Shown piece after piece: positions 26,299 to 34,695 of a stretch of DNA of 36,889 nucleotides. Within the stretch, counting starts at the first letter, position 1, and every line of letters begins with the position of its first letter. A program made the translations under genes and the position numbers. The notes beneath the pieces were generated by a model that ran no database searches, was not told the DNA's origin, and worked only from the letters and a program-made list of their open reading frames with translations. The stretch is from GYS-P2D sp964522505 (lineage in GTDB: Bacteria; Bacteroidota; Bacteroidia; Chitinophagales; Saprospiraceae), in assembly GCA_964522505.1 (NCBI GenBank), contig CAZFWJ010000032.1:1-36889 (forward strand), in the 5' to 3' direction.

Positions 26299-27307
26299 AC
26301 GTTCTTAAAGCCTCCTCGATTTTTGGAATCATATCATCAGCCACATCCAGGTGGAATACAAATCTAATCGCCTTAGGTCCGAATTGTACGCACAAGATTT
26401 CTTTGTTTTTCAGGTACTCGATTAGACTGACCGTAATCTCCTCACTAGTAGTTTCAAATATGACAATATTGGTTTTGACAGGTCTTACGTGGCTAATGTA
26501 TGGTAATTGAGTAAGCAAAGAGCCAATTGATTTGGCTCGATCATTATCTAGTTTTAGTCTCTCGACATGATGATCGAGTGCATAACTGCACGCTTTCGCT
26601 AAATATCCAGCCTGACGCATTCCACCACCCATCACTTTTCTGTAACGTCGGGCCATTTTTATATCTTCAGCACTTCCTATAAGTAGTGAACCGACAGGAG
26701 CTCCCAGCCCTTTAGACATGCATATAGAAATGGTATCGAAGATCAATCCGATGTCCTTCGGATGTTCACCGGTTTCTACTAGTACATTGAATAGCCTAGC
26801 CCCATCTAAATGTAATTTGAGCTTGTGTTTGTCACATACAGTCCTTATCTCCATCATTTCGTCTATGGTATAATAGCTGCCTCCTCCCTTATTACAGCTA
26901 TTCTCCAGAACCACTAGACGACTGCTCGGGAGCCAATCAAAATCTGATTTAACAGCTTTATCAACTTGATCAGCTGTGACTTTACCATACTGCCCTTCAA
27001 TTAGGTTTATCGCAACCCCAGAGTTAAAAGCATATCCTCCAGTTTCGTATTGATAGATATGGCTATAGTGATCGCAGATAACCTCATCAAGCGCTTGAGT
27101 ATGTACCTTAATGGCGATCTGGTTTGTCATAGTGCCTGATGGGCAAAACAGCGCTGATTCTTTGCCAAATAGCTTTGCAACCCGATCCTGCAAATCATTC
27201 ACTGATGGATCTTCCCCAAATACATCATCACCCACTTCTGCAGCAAACATATGTCTGAGCATATCAGCAGTAGGCTTAGTCACGGTATCACTCATTAAAT
27301 TGATCAT
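26288..27307 (-). CDS. Low-specificity L-threonine aldolase
   Basis: This PLP enzyme of the beta-eliminating lyase fold cleaves threonine or allo-threonine to glycine and acetaldehyde. At 339 residues it is typical. Marks are the opening LMSDTVTKPT, GDDVFGEDPSVNDLQ, FCPSGTMTNQIA, LHLDGARLFN with the PLP-pairing Asp, and ICMSKGLGAPVGS with PLP-binding K199. The start ATG at 27307 gives the family-like MINLMSDTVT. It is divergent from the gene at 27420 and convergent with the DUF151 gene. Confidence 0.92.
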   Translation of the reverse strand: MINLMSDTVTKPTADMLRHMFAAEVGDDVFGEDPSVNDLQDRVAKLFGKESALFCPSGTMTNQIAIKVHTQALDEVICDHYSHIYQYETGGYAFNSGVAINLIEGQYGKVTADQVDKAVKSDFDWLPSSRLVVLENSCNKGGGSYYTIDEMMEIRTVCDKHKLKLHLDGARLFNVLVETGEHPKDIGLIFDTISICMSKGLGAPVGSLLIGSAEDIKMARRYRKVMGGGMRQAGYLAKACSYALDHHVERLKLDNDRAKSIGSLLTQLPYISHVRPVKTNIVIFETTSEEITVSLIEYLKNKEILCVQFGPKAIRFVFHLDVADDMIPKIEEALRTFTP

Positions 27308-27419
27308 CTCAATGCTCTTTTCTTAACTCGAATTTATGATTTACTAATGTAGTCTTTAAGAAAATAGCTGTCATCAATCAATTATCTTTCCATCACTTCA
27401 AATAATAAATGCACTGACT

Positions 27420-28049
27420 ATGAATCTTTTTGCTCGTTTCTTTTGCATGCTTTTTTTAATACTCTGCTCAGGTTTTGTTCTGGTGGGACAAACTTTTATC
27501 ACCAATACAACTCCCATTGATGAGAAACGGTACAGCGAGTATGGCGGGACTCCGTATCTATTTAAAGTGCACAAGACTGTTGATCTTTACCTAACTGGGG
27601 ATTCTAAGCCGTACTCCGTTATGTTGAATATTAATATGCAAGAAAAAGAGGTGGAGGTATTTAAAGGAGTTGAATATGCAGCGATCAGTTATAATGAAGT
27701 CGATTCAATAGATGCGGGAGAATCTGGCAAGATTGTTCCTGACAATGGACACCTTACCGTAGAACACTATAAGGATGACCAATACCATCTCATTGAAACC
27801 CCGACTTTGTCGATCAGGGAGACTACTACAAACCTGCCAGGAGAAATAGTAGAGAAAAAAACATTCACCATAAAGAATAACTATAAGCTAACTATCAATG
27901 GCCAGACTCACGCCATTAAGATGAAGAAGAAATCTATTATTGGTGTTTTAGGTAAAGAGGCTGAGAAGACTGCAAAGAAGTCCAAAAATAGATTAAAGTC
28001 CATCAATGACCTAGTATCACTGCTGGAGGCTATGTACTCAACTCGGTAA
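27420..28049 (+). CDS. Secreted protein of unknown function
   Basis: This 209-residue protein has a clear signal peptide (MNLFARFFCMLFLILCSGFVLVGQ). The mature part is mixed beta and polar, contains VMLNINMQEKEVEVFKGVEYAAISYNEVDSI and a Lys-rich region near the end (IKMKKKSIIGVLGKEAEKTAKKSK), and has no cysteine-rich or recognised catalytic motif. I do not recognise the family. It stands alone between the divergent threonine aldolase and lepA and ends 66 bp before the lepA promoter-like box. Confidence 0.7.
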   Translation: MNLFARFFCMLFLILCSGFVLVGQTFITNTTPIDEKRYSEYGGTPYLFKVHKTVDLYLTGDSKPYSVMLNINMQEKEVEVFKGVEYAAISYNEVDSIDAGESGKIVPDNGHLTVEHYKDDQYHLIETPTLSIRETTTNLPGEIVEKKTFTIKNNYKLTINGQTHAIKMKKKSIIGVLGKEAEKTAKKSKNRLKSINDLVSLLEAMYSTR

Positions 28050-28115
28050 ATTCATCATAGAACTTCATAATTTTAGAGCTGCCTCTTTTGCTCGATAATT
28101 GGTCCAGCCTTCATG

Positions 28116-28123
28116 TATATTTG
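28116..28123 (+). promoter_or_regulatory. Perfect -7 element directly before lepA
   Basis: TATATTTG is an exact TAnnTTTG match and lies only 4 bp upstream of the ATG at 28128. A start site at the usual distance would fall on or beside the A of that ATG. TTTTG at 28086-28090 is the best -33 candidate but lies 25 bp away, longer than usual, so this is tentative. Confidence 0.45.
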
Positions 28124-28127
28124 CAGC

Positions 28128-29927
28128 ATGAAGTTGATACGTAATTTTTGCGTTATAGCTCACATCGATCATGGCAAGAGTACCTTATCAGATCGCCTTC
28201 TTGAGCAGACTAAGACTATATCAGAGCGAGATATGAAGAGCCAAGCTCTGGATGACATGGATTTGGAGCGAGAGAGAGGTATAACCATAAAGAGTCATGC
28301 GATACAAATGTATTACAATCATACCGATGGTGAGAGATATACGTATAACTTAATAGATACTCCAGGACACGTTGATTTTTCTTACGAAGTGTCGAGGTCT
28401 ATAGCGGCGTGCGAAGGCGCTCTTCTTTTGGTTGATGCCAGCCAGGGTGTTCAAGCGCAAACCATTTCTAATCTATATTTAGCCATTGAGCACGATCTTG
28501 AGATCATCCCTATCCTAAACAAGGTTGACATGGAAAGTGCCATGATCGAGGAGATGTCAGATCAGATCATTGATCTCATCGGATGTGAGAAAGAAGAGAT
28601 AATCTTAGCAAGTGGTAAGACAGGTATAGGTATTGATGATATTCTTGCGGCTATCGTAGATAGAATCCCTGCACCTGAAGGAGATCCTGATGGTCCGCTC
28701 CAAGCATTGATATTCGACTCCATGTTTAACTCATTCCGAGGTGTAATTGCGTACTTCCGTATTATCAATGGTGTACTCAAAAAAGGAGATAAAGTTAAGT
28801 TCGTAAATACTGGGAAAACCTACGATTCTGATGAGATTGGCATCTTACAGATGAATCAGGTTCCTAAGGAGGAATTGCGTGCTGGCAATGTTGGATATAT
28901 CATTACTGGTATTAAAGAGTCTAAGGAGATTAAGGTGGGCGATACTATTACCGTCAATGATAACCCTTGTGATGGAGCTATTCAAGGTTTTGAGGAAGTC
29001 AAGCCTATGGTTTTTGCTGGGATTTATCCTATAGACAATGATGACTTTGAGGACCTAAGAGATAGCCTTGAGAAGCTGCAACTTAATGATGCTTCATTGG
29101 TATTTGAGCCTGAGACTTCGATAGCTTTAGGTTTTGGATTTAGATGCGGCTTTTTAGGCATGCTTCATCTCGAGATCATTCAAGAGCGACTATCTCGTGA
29201 GTTTGATCAAGAGGTAATCACAACAGTTCCCAACGTATCCTATGTCGCCTATACTAAGAAAGATAAAGAGTTAGAAATAAATACCCCAGCCGATTTGCCG
29301 GATCCCACATTGCTCGATAGGGTAGAGGAGCCTTATATAAAAGCTCAGATCATTACTAAGCCAGAATACATAGGTTCTATTATGTCCCTCTGTATGGATA
29401 AAAGAGGTATTTTGCTGAATCAGTCCTACCTTACAACAGAACGAGTTGAGCTGACTTTTGAACTACCCCTAGCTGAGATTGTATTTGATTTCTATGATAG
29501 ATTGAAGTCAATTACTCGTGGATATGCTTCATTTGATTATGCACCTATAGGTTATCGCGCATCTGACTTAGTCAAGTTAGATATCAAGCTCAATGGAGAT
29601 TCTGTTGATGCCTTATCATCATTGGTCCATAAGACTAAGGCCGAGTCATTCGGTAGACAGATATGTAAGCGCCTGAAGGAGTTATTGCCGCGACAGCAGT
29701 TCATGATAGCTATACAAGCTGCTATAGGAGCGAAGATTATTGCAAGAGAGACGATCTCCGCACTTCGTAAAGATGTTACTGCCAAGTGTTATGGTGGTGA
29801 TATAACCAGAAAAAGAAAACTCTTAGAAAAGCAGAAAAAGGGTAAGAAGAAGATGAGACAAATTGGCTCGGTTCAAGTGCCCCAAAAGGCATTTCTGCAA
29901 GTGCTCAAGCTAAGTGACGGAAATTAA
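28128..29927 (+). CDS. lepA: Elongation factor 4 (LepA) GTPase
   Basis: This ribosome-associated translational GTPase of 599 residues acts on stalled or incorrectly translocated ribosomes. Its motifs are AHIDHGKST (G1), RGITIK (G2), DTPGHVDFSYEV (G3) and NKVDME (G4). The LepA-specific C-terminal domain reads CYGGDITRKRKLLEKQKKGKKKMRQIGSV. The ATG at 28128 (MKLIRNFCVIAHIDHG) matches the family start. An in-frame ATG five codons upstream would overlap the predicted promoter box, so I reject it. Confidence 0.97.
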   Translation: MKLIRNFCVIAHIDHGKSTLSDRLLEQTKTISERDMKSQALDDMDLERERGITIKSHAIQMYYNHTDGERYTYNLIDTPGHVDFSYEVSRSIAACEGALLLVDASQGVQAQTISNLYLAIEHDLEIIPILNKVDMESAMIEEMSDQIIDLIGCEKEEIILASGKTGIGIDDILAAIVDRIPAPEGDPDGPLQALIFDSMFNSFRGVIAYFRIINGVLKKGDKVKFVNTGKTYDSDEIGILQMNQVPKEELRAGNVGYIITGIKESKEIKVGDTITVNDNPCDGAIQGFEEVKPMVFAGIYPIDNDDFEDLRDSLEKLQLNDASLVFEPETSIALGFGFRCGFLGMLHLEIIQERLSREFDQEVITTVPNVSYVAYTKKDKELEINTPADLPDPTLLDRVEEPYIKAQIITKPEYIGSIMSLCMDKRGILLNQSYLTTERVELTFELPLAEIVFDFYDRLKSITRGYASFDYAPIGYRASDLVKLDIKLNGDSVDALSSLVHKTKAESFGRQICKRLKELLPRQQFMIAIQAAIGAKIIARETISALRKDVTAKCYGGDITRKRKLLEKQKKGKKKMRQIGSVQVPQKAFLQVLKLSDGN

Positions 29928-29930
29928 AAT

Positions 29931-30314
29931 CTACTTCGCCCAAGAAAATGTATAGCTGAGAAAAGTGCTATAGGGATTACCAGTCTCAGGATCTATATTG
30001 GCAAAGTATACGTCAATCTCGACAGGGTGGTCGTCATCCTTCTCCTTAGTATCAAAGACAAATTCAATTTTGGCTGATTCGCCAGGTTCTATTGGATATT
30101 GAGGCCACTTCGCTTCTGTACAGACACATGTATTTACAATGTCTATTTCCACATCACTATCAGAAACATTAGTGAATACGAAAGTCTCTGACACTTTATC
30201 TCCCTTAATTACCTCGCCGAGTGCTATACTCTCCTGCTCCCACTTTACAATGTCAGAGGCGTCTTGAGCGACGCTCAATAGAGGCAACAAAAGGAATATT
30301 ACTACGTACTTCAT
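29931..30314 (-). CDS. DUF1573-domain secreted protein
   Basis: This 127-residue protein has a signal peptide (MKYVVIFLLLPLLSVAQ) and one DUF1573 immunoglobulin-like domain. Visible features are LGEVIKGDKVSETFVFTNVSDSDVEI, VNTCVCTEAKWPQYPIEPGESAKI with the family CxC-type pair, and IDVYFANIDPETGNPY. DUF1573 proteins are very common in Bacteroidota envelopes and are generally without known function. It is convergent with lepA (3 bp gap) and 99 bp downstream of the ftsY stop. Confidence 0.85.
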   Translation of the reverse strand: MKYVVIFLLLPLLSVAQDASDIVKWEQESIALGEVIKGDKVSETFVFTNVSDSDVEIDIVNTCVCTEAKWPQYPIEPGESAKIEFVFDTKEKDDDHPVEIDVYFANIDPETGNPYSTFLSYTFSWAK

Positions 30315-30413
30315 TTTCTACGTTGTACTTATAAGACGCCAGAGTTCCTGATTTGGTATACGGATTAAGTAGACTTTAATGATATTTTAAGTCTGTGATC
30401 CCAGTAGACTCCC

Positions 30414-31367
30414 CTATGAAAATAGACTATCTACAAAAGCTTGCTTGTTAAATACCTGTAGATGGTCGATTCCTTCACCAACACCAATGTACTTAATAGG
30501 GATCTTGAATTGATCTGAGATGCCTATCGCAACACCCCCCTTGGCAGTGCCATCAAGTTTGGTAAGCGCAAGACAAGTAACGTCTGTCGCTTCTGTGAAT
30601 TTTGTGGCTTGCTCGATGGCATTTTGACCTGTAGTAGCGTCAAGTACTAGCATAACTTCATGTGGGGCACCAAGAGATTTCTTATTAATAGATGCCTTTA
30701 TCTTACTGAGTTCTTTCATCAGATAAAGCTTGGTATGTAACCTTCCTGCAGTATCAATGATTACTATCTCTGCATCTGTATTAATGGCATGCTGTACCGT
30801 CTCATAGGCCACTGCGGCGGGGTCACTATTCATGCCCTTATCATAAAAATCACATCCTACTCGCTCCGCCCATATAGCCAGTTGATCTACCGCCGCTGCT
30901 CTAAATGTATCTGCAGCGCCCAACACAACCTTAAAGCCTTGCTTAGTAAACTGATGTGCGAGTTTGCCGACAGTTGTCGTTTTACCCGTGCCGTTGACTC
31001 CAACAACGAGGATTATATGTGGGTGATTGAGTCGGTCATAGTCAAAGCCTTCAATATCACGTGTATTATTCTCTGCCAGAAGGTCAGTGATAATCCCCTT
31101 GAGTATACTATTGAGTTCGTCTGTATTGATATACTTATCTGCCGCGACCTTTTCTTCAAGGCGTTCGATAATCTTTACTGTGGTATCTAGTCCTACATCA
31201 GATTGAATCAAGATATGCTCTAGCTCATCTAAGAACTCTACATCTACCGTAGATTTACCTGCAACGGCCTTGGTAATTTTTCCAAAGAAGCTATCCTTAG
31301 TCTTTTGAAGCCCTTCGTTTAAATCTTCTTCTTTCTCCTTCGTGAAAAACTTATTGAAAAAACTCAT
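30414..31367 (-). CDS. ftsY: Signal recognition particle receptor FtsY
   Basis: This SRP-family GTPase docks ribosome-nascent chain-SRP complexes at the Sec translocon. It has 317 residues: a short N-terminal stretch (SFFNKFFTKEKEEDLNEGL), the helical N domain, and the G domain with VGVNGTGKTTTVGKLA (G1), DTFRAAAVDQL, IIDTAGRLHTK (G3), LVLDATTGQNA and TKLDGTAKGG (G4). The long acidic A domain of Escherichia coli is absent, as in most Bacteroidota. A strong minus-strand terminator lies just upstream, so ftsY is probably transcribed separately from the ribosomal genes. Confidence 0.97.
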   Translation of the reverse strand: MSFFNKFFTKEKEEDLNEGLQKTKDSFFGKITKAVAGKSTVDVEFLDELEHILIQSDVGLDTTVKIIERLEEKVAADKYINTDELNSILKGIITDLLAENNTRDIEGFDYDRLNHPHIILVVGVNGTGKTTTVGKLAHQFTKQGFKVVLGAADTFRAAAVDQLAIWAERVGCDFYDKGMNSDPAAVAYETVQHAINTDAEIVIIDTAGRLHTKLYLMKELSKIKASINKKSLGAPHEVMLVLDATTGQNAIEQATKFTEATDVTCLALTKLDGTAKGGVAIGISDQFKIPIKYIGVGEGIDHLQVFNKQAFVDSLFS

Positions 31368-31387
31368 ATCACCTTAATTCGTAAATC

Positions 31388-31421
31388 AAAAAAAGGCTTT
31401 TCCTATTGCTAAGAAAAGCCT
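31388..31421 (-). terminator. Intrinsic terminator after the rpmB-rpmG-DUF4295 unit
   Basis: On the minus strand a 9-bp stem (AGGCTTTTC pairing with GAAAAGCCT, arms 31413-31421 and 31394-31402, 10-base loop) is followed by a run of T residues over about 31388-31395. This is a textbook factor-independent terminator, placed 30 bp after the DUF4295 stop and before ftsY. Confidence 0.85.
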
Positions 31422-31450
31422 CTCTCTAATAAAAATCTCTCTGTATAGTA

Positions 31451-31627
31451 TTACTTGTTAGCAGCTAAATATTCTTTGACTTTGTCTTTGTGAATCATCA
31501 CTTCTTTATAAGAGTATTTTCCAGTAGCTGGATTTTTAACGCTAGTTATAACTTTTACATGATCTCTTCCAGATCCGGCATTTGCAGCACGTTGTGCTAC
31601 CCTTGCGTTCTTCGATACTTTAGCCAT
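31451..31627 (-). CDS. DUF4295 small basic protein
   Basis: This 58-residue protein starts MAKVSKNARVAQRA and ends in KEYLAANK. It matches the DUF4295 family found next to rpmG across Bacteroidota, suspected to be a ribosome-associated protein but not proven. It is very basic (many Lys and Arg), with VKVITSVKNPATGKYSY in the centre. It lies 2 bp after rpmG and is followed by a strong terminator, so it is the last member of the ribosomal unit. Confidence 0.9.
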   Translation of the reverse strand: MAKVSKNARVAQRAANAGSGRDHVKVITSVKNPATGKYSYKEVMIHKDKVKEYLAANK

Positions 31628-31629
31628 AG

Positions 31630-31818
31630 TTACTTGATTTCTTTATGAACTGTATATTTCTTCAAGATAGGGTTGTACTTTTTAAGTTCCAACCTATCTG
31701 GAGTATTTTTTCTGTTTTTCTGAGTCACATAACGTGATGTGCCAGACATACCACTCGCCTTATGTTCTGTACACTCAAGAATTACTTGCTGTCTATTTCC
31801 TTTGGATTTCTTAGCCAT
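31630..31818 (-). CDS. rpmG: Ribosomal protein bL33
   Basis: This 62-residue 50S subunit protein starts MAKKSKGNRQQVILECTEHK and ends YNPILKKYTVHKEIK, with the usual NRKNTPDRLELKKYNP block. It contains a single Cys (in ECTEHK) and lacks the two CxxC pairs, so this is the zinc-free (C-minus) form. It follows rpmB after a 20-bp gap and precedes the DUF4295 gene by 2 bp. Confidence 0.96.
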   Translation of the reverse strand: MAKKSKGNRQQVILECTEHKASGMSGTSRYVTQKNRKNTPDRLELKKYNPILKKYTVHKEIK

Positions 31819-31838
31819 CGTTCTTTAGTCTTTATAAG

Positions 31839-32087
31839 TTATAGTTCAACACCTACATCAAAGCCTTTACGCTTTTGCTGCTTTAGGTATTCGTGAACTC
31901 CTAGTTTATTTATGTTCCTCATTGCTGACGTGCTCAACTTAAGTGTGACCCACTTATTGATCTCAGGAATGAAATACCGCTTAGTCTGAAGATTTGGTTC
32001 AAATCTTCTTTTAGTTTTTCTGTTGGAGTGAGAGACGTGATTTCCTGTGATCGGTCTCTTACCTGTTAATTGACATACTTTTGACAT
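31839..32087 (-). CDS. rpmB: Ribosomal protein bL28
   Basis: This 82-residue large-subunit protein has MSKVCQLTGKRPITGNHVSHSNRKTKRRFEPNLQ, the standard N-terminus, and STSAMRNINKLGVHEYLKQQ near the end. It is the first gene of the rpmB-rpmG-DUF4295 unit. A short perfect inverted repeat (TCCTCT-TT-AGAGGA, 32103-32116) lies 15 bp upstream of its start in the leader; its role is unknown. Confidence 0.97.
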   Translation of the reverse strand: MSKVCQLTGKRPITGNHVSHSNRKTKRRFEPNLQTKRYFIPEINKWVTLKLSTSAMRNINKLGVHEYLKQQKRKGFDVGVEL

Positions 32088-32130
32088 CTCTATTCTATTT
32101 AATCCTCTTTAGAGGAATTAATGCATATAA

Positions 32131-32224
32131 TGACTCCGGCAGGAGTCGAACCTGCAACCGCCTGATTCGTAGTCAGGTACTCCCTGCCTCGCCGGCAGGC
32201 GGGTATCCAGTGAGCTACGTCAAT
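32131..32224 (-). pseudogene. Degenerate tRNA-Arg(ACG) copy with palindromic insertion
   Basis: This 94-nt sequence matches the intact tRNA-Arg at 32522-32595 for its whole 3' part: 52 bp are identical, covering the anticodon arm, variable loop, T arm and 3' acceptor strand. It has a 21-bp insertion in the D arm (32183-32203), a one-base deletion in the D loop, and a replaced 5' acceptor strand (ATTGACG instead of GGCTCCG). Only two normal acceptor pairs and one wobble remain, so it should not be functional. It lies between the GIY-YIG gene and rpmB. Confidence 0.85.
32183..32203. repeat. 21-bp GC-rich palindromic insertion in the tRNA copy
   Basis: CCTGCC and GGCAGG form a 6-bp stem around TCGCC, with a CGGG end. 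It is far more GC-rich than its surroundings and is missing from the intact tRNA. It resembles the short palindromic CCTGCCGGCAGG-type repeats seen dispersed in Bacteroidota genomes, although only one copy lies in this window. Confidence 0.6.
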
Positions 32225-32241
32225 AGATGATCGCCTATTTA

Positions 32242-32481
32242 TTAAAAGACAGATTTAAGAAATTCTCTTCCCGCACCTGACTTTAAATACTTTTCTCTAT
32301 TTAGCGCTTCAATTCTTGTATGATATACTTCTCGGTAAACTATTTCCCAAGGCGCTCCATGTTTTGTTGATTTCGTTTTACCAGCATTATGCTGTGATAG
32401 CCTTACAGCTAAATTCTCTGTATGACCAGTATAAAACGTGTTCTCTTTGACGAGACTTCTTAAAACATAGACGTAATACAT
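32242..32481 (-). CDS. Small GIY-YIG nuclease-domain protein
   Basis: This 79-residue single-domain protein of the UvrC/YhbQ-like GIY-YIG superfamily has MYYVYVLRS (the GIY-equivalent YYVYVL), FYTGHTENLAVRLSQHNAGKTKSTKHGAPW (YIG-equivalent YTG, then catalytic-type Arg and His), and REVYHTRIEALNREKYLKS with the metal-binding-type Glu. Enzymes of this fold make single-strand nicks or double-strand breaks. The ATG at 32481 is preferred to a TTG two codons upstream. It sits alone between the intact and the decayed tRNA-Arg copies, which suggests a mobile or transposition-linked cassette. Confidence 0.85.
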   Translation of the reverse strand: MYYVYVLRSLVKENTFYTGHTENLAVRLSQHNAGKTKSTKHGAPWEIVYREVYHTRIEALNREKYLKSGAGREFLKSVF

Positions 32482-32521
32482 AATCAAAGCTCAAAGCACA
32501 TCACATTTGATGAGCATATTG

Positions 32522-32595
32522 TGACTCCGGCAGGAGTCGAACCTGCAACCGCCTGATTCGTAGTCAGGTACTCTATCCAGTTGAGCTACGGAGCC
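32522..32595 (-). tRNA. tRNA-Arg (anticodon ACG)
   Basis: This 74-nt cloverleaf on the minus strand has acceptor GGCTCCG pairing with CGGAGTC (one G-T wobble), D-arm TAGCTCAACTGGATAGAGTA, anticodon stem CCTGA/TCAGG with loop CTACGAA (anticodon ACG, Arg), and T arm GCAGG-TTCGACT-CCTGC. The discriminator is A. The 3' CCA is not encoded. It is the complete member of the pair with the degenerate copy. Confidence 0.95.
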
Positions 32596-32750
32596 GTCGT
32601 CTTCTCCCGCTTCATTTAATAATGAATCCAGTTCTCACCGCTCAGCTTTTTGAACAGGGCTGCAAAAGTAGTCCTTTTATGATCAAGTTGAAATATTATG
32701 GACTGAATAATCCACAGTTTTTGTACAAGACGTGTGTTTAGACGATTACT

Positions 32751-34637
32751 TTATCGAGCAATCAACATCTGTTCTGCAACTAAGCGGTCATTTGCGCGGA
32801 TACCTACACTATATATTCCCACTGAAAGATTGCTAATGTCGATTTCAGCGACACCCATGCCAGATCCATCAGATGGGATAAAGTCTGAATACACCAATCT
32901 GCCGAGCATATCATAGACTACTATGGTTACCGCTTTAGCTTCGTCGAGCTCATATCTTAAGGTAACATTATTAGTTTCAGGAGGATTCGGTGAGATATCC
33001 ACAATCCTAAATTCGCCAAATTGACAGAGGTTACCAGATGGTATAAGTGAGATGGTCGTATCAGCAACACACATGTCATTACGTTCCGCACTCACTTGCA
33101 AGTCATAGGATCCACTGGGGATGAAGGTGAAATCACCATTACCAGATTCATTAGTGAAGTCTGGATTACTCAGACTGAATCGCAGGCCATTTCTAATATC
33201 AGTGGTATCTAGTTGTACCATGACACTGCCATCAGTAGCCCCATCACAGGACTCATCTGTGATATTGACTGATTCAAATGAGATTGCACAGCAATCTCCT
33301 AAGCCAGATGTGTTTCTTAATTCCTCTATTGCGAGTAGAGCGTCAACTCGGCCACCAGTTGTGGTGATCCCCTCTAAGGTTGGAGAGCTTACTACACTAC
33401 TTAGGATTATATTTCTTATCAATCGATTTATAGATTCTGGTTCGCGTATTGATTGTTCGAAGGCTTCTTCACAGAGCACAGAATATAAGATACCCGCTAT
33501 ACCTGCCACAAATGGAGCAGAGGCTGATGCACCGGTAAAATTTGGGTTTAATTCACCATTAATGCCTGTGGTAGCAATACCTTCTCCAGGAGCGCCGACA
33601 TCAATGGTTTGAGGTCCAAAGCCCGCAAACTGTACCTTATTGTCTTGTCGATCGGTGTTAGTCACTAGGATGAGATGTTCAGTAGAACATAAGGCGGGAA
33701 GGTCACCCTCAATCTCTACATTGAGATCATCATTTGGTGCTGAGGTAATATTTAATATGCCTTCCTGACCCAAAAGGTCATATACTTCACACCAGGCAGG
33801 GAAGTCCTCTGGGAATAAACCACCTGCTCCGCCTGAAAAATTACTGGCTACAACATATGCTCCCTGTTCTCCATTAGTACTGTTATATAGCCTTCTTTGG
33901 TCATACATATATTCATAGGCTTCGATGATAATGGATATTGGAAACCCTGCTCGAGATCCACCGCTGGTCAGCATTAACTTGACATCCCAATTCACTCCTG
34001 AACCCAGAATGCCATTATTTCCTGATGCTCCTATAATTCCCGCCACAGCAGTACCATGGACCCTTGGGGGATGGTCGTCATTATCTTGAGTAAAATTCCA
34101 TCCTACATAGTCATCTACAAATCCATTGTTATCATCGTCGATTCCATTGTCTGGAATTTCCCCTTCATTGGTCCACACATTATTGATTAAGTCTCGATGG
34201 ATCGATTCAAATCCATCATCAAAAACAGCGACCACGATATCGTCTCCATTCGGAGCAGTGCCTCCTGTCGTGATATCCCATACTGCGGGCATATTGATTT
34301 GTTCAAGACCCCATTGTGCTGGGTAGTCCGGATCGTTAGGAATTGTAGTTCTATTCTGTACCAGGAAATCCTCGTAGATATTTACACTCGCATTTTTATC
34401 AAATAATTGAGCTCGTACAGAAGCCTGATCAATTGATTCAGCAAATTCAAGACGATACAGATTCAAATCTTTGAATATTGGCTCGACCACTAATCCAAGA
34501 GACTTTAGTGTACTCTCGTTGATTTTTTCAATAGATCTTCCGTAGTCTCTCAAGACCCAACTATTCTGCTGAGCAATTAAACACTCACTCCACATTATAA
34601 GACTAGTGAATAGAATTGATAGAAACCTCATTTTCAT
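32751..34637 (-). CDS. Subtilase-family serine protease with T9SS type A sorting domain
   Basis: This exported S8 protease has a signal peptide (MKMRFLSILFTSLIMWSECLIAQQ). A prodomain-like region spans to about residue 105, then comes the catalytic domain: VVAVFDDGFES (Asp), RVHGTAVAGIIG (His), SAPNDD (oxyanion Asn) and FTGASASAPFVAG, where SAS replaces the usual SMA (Ser). A beta-rich module follows. The last 80 or so residues form the T9SS type A sorting domain (VDISPNPPETNNVTLRYEL, VVYDMLGRLVYS, VGIYSVGIRANDRLVAEQMLI). The start ATG at 34637 is chosen because the signal peptide begins there; the frame extends eight codons further upstream. The protein should be secreted by the type IX system. 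Confidence 0.92.
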   Translation of the reverse strand: MKMRFLSILFTSLIMWSECLIAQQNSWVLRDYGRSIEKINESTLKSLGLVVEPIFKDLNLYRLEFAESIDQASVRAQLFDKNASVNIYEDFLVQNRTTIPNDPDYPAQWGLEQINMPAVWDITTGGTAPNGDDIVVAVFDDGFESIHRDLINNVWTNEGEIPDNGIDDDNNGFVDDYVGWNFTQDNDDHPPRVHGTAVAGIIGASGNNGILGSGVNWDVKLMLTSGGSRAGFPISIIIEAYEYMYDQRRLYNSTNGEQGAYVVASNFSGGAGGLFPEDFPAWCEVYDLLGQEGILNITSAPNDDLNVEIEGDLPALCSTEHLILVTNTDRQDNKVQFAGFGPQTIDVGAPGEGIATTGINGELNPNFTGASASAPFVAGIAGILYSVLCEEAFEQSIREPESINRLIRNIILSSVVSSPTLEGITTTGGRVDALLAIEELRNTSGLGDCCAISFESVNITDESCDGATDGSVMVQLDTTDIRNGLRFSLSNPDFTNESGNGDFTFIPSGSYDLQVSAERNDMCVADTTISLIPSGNLCQFGEFRIVDISPNPPETNNVTLRYELDEAKAVTIVVYDMLGRLVYSDFIPSDGSGMGVAEIDISNLSVGIYSVGIRANDRLVAEQMLIAR

Positions 34638-34695
34638 AGACGGCAATTGCATATCCTGCATTCGATAACGATATTATCGCAGATATAGCGTGCTC

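Noticed and set aside
30789..31190. 133-residue plus-strand frame opposite ftsY
   Set aside because: It is antisense to the conserved GTPase domain, and its Cys- and Ile-rich composition is typical of a shadow frame.
31388..31421. Part of a CRISPR-like or mobile repeat
   Set aside because: The short hairpin with a T run is placed as expected for a terminator, and no second copy was seen. No CRISPR array was seen anywhere in the window.
32131..32224. A second functional tRNA-Arg
   Set aside because: The 5' acceptor strand no longer pairs with the 3' strand and a 21-bp insertion breaks the D arm.
33121..33612. 163-residue plus-strand frame opposite the subtilase
   Set aside because: It is antisense to the catalytic domain, Ser/Pro-rich and without recognisable features.
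34663..34679. Inverted repeat CGATAA-CGATA-TTATCG between the TolB-like gene and the subtilase
   Set aside because: The stem is only 6 AT-rich base pairs with no T run after it on the minus strand, so chance is a sufficient explanation.
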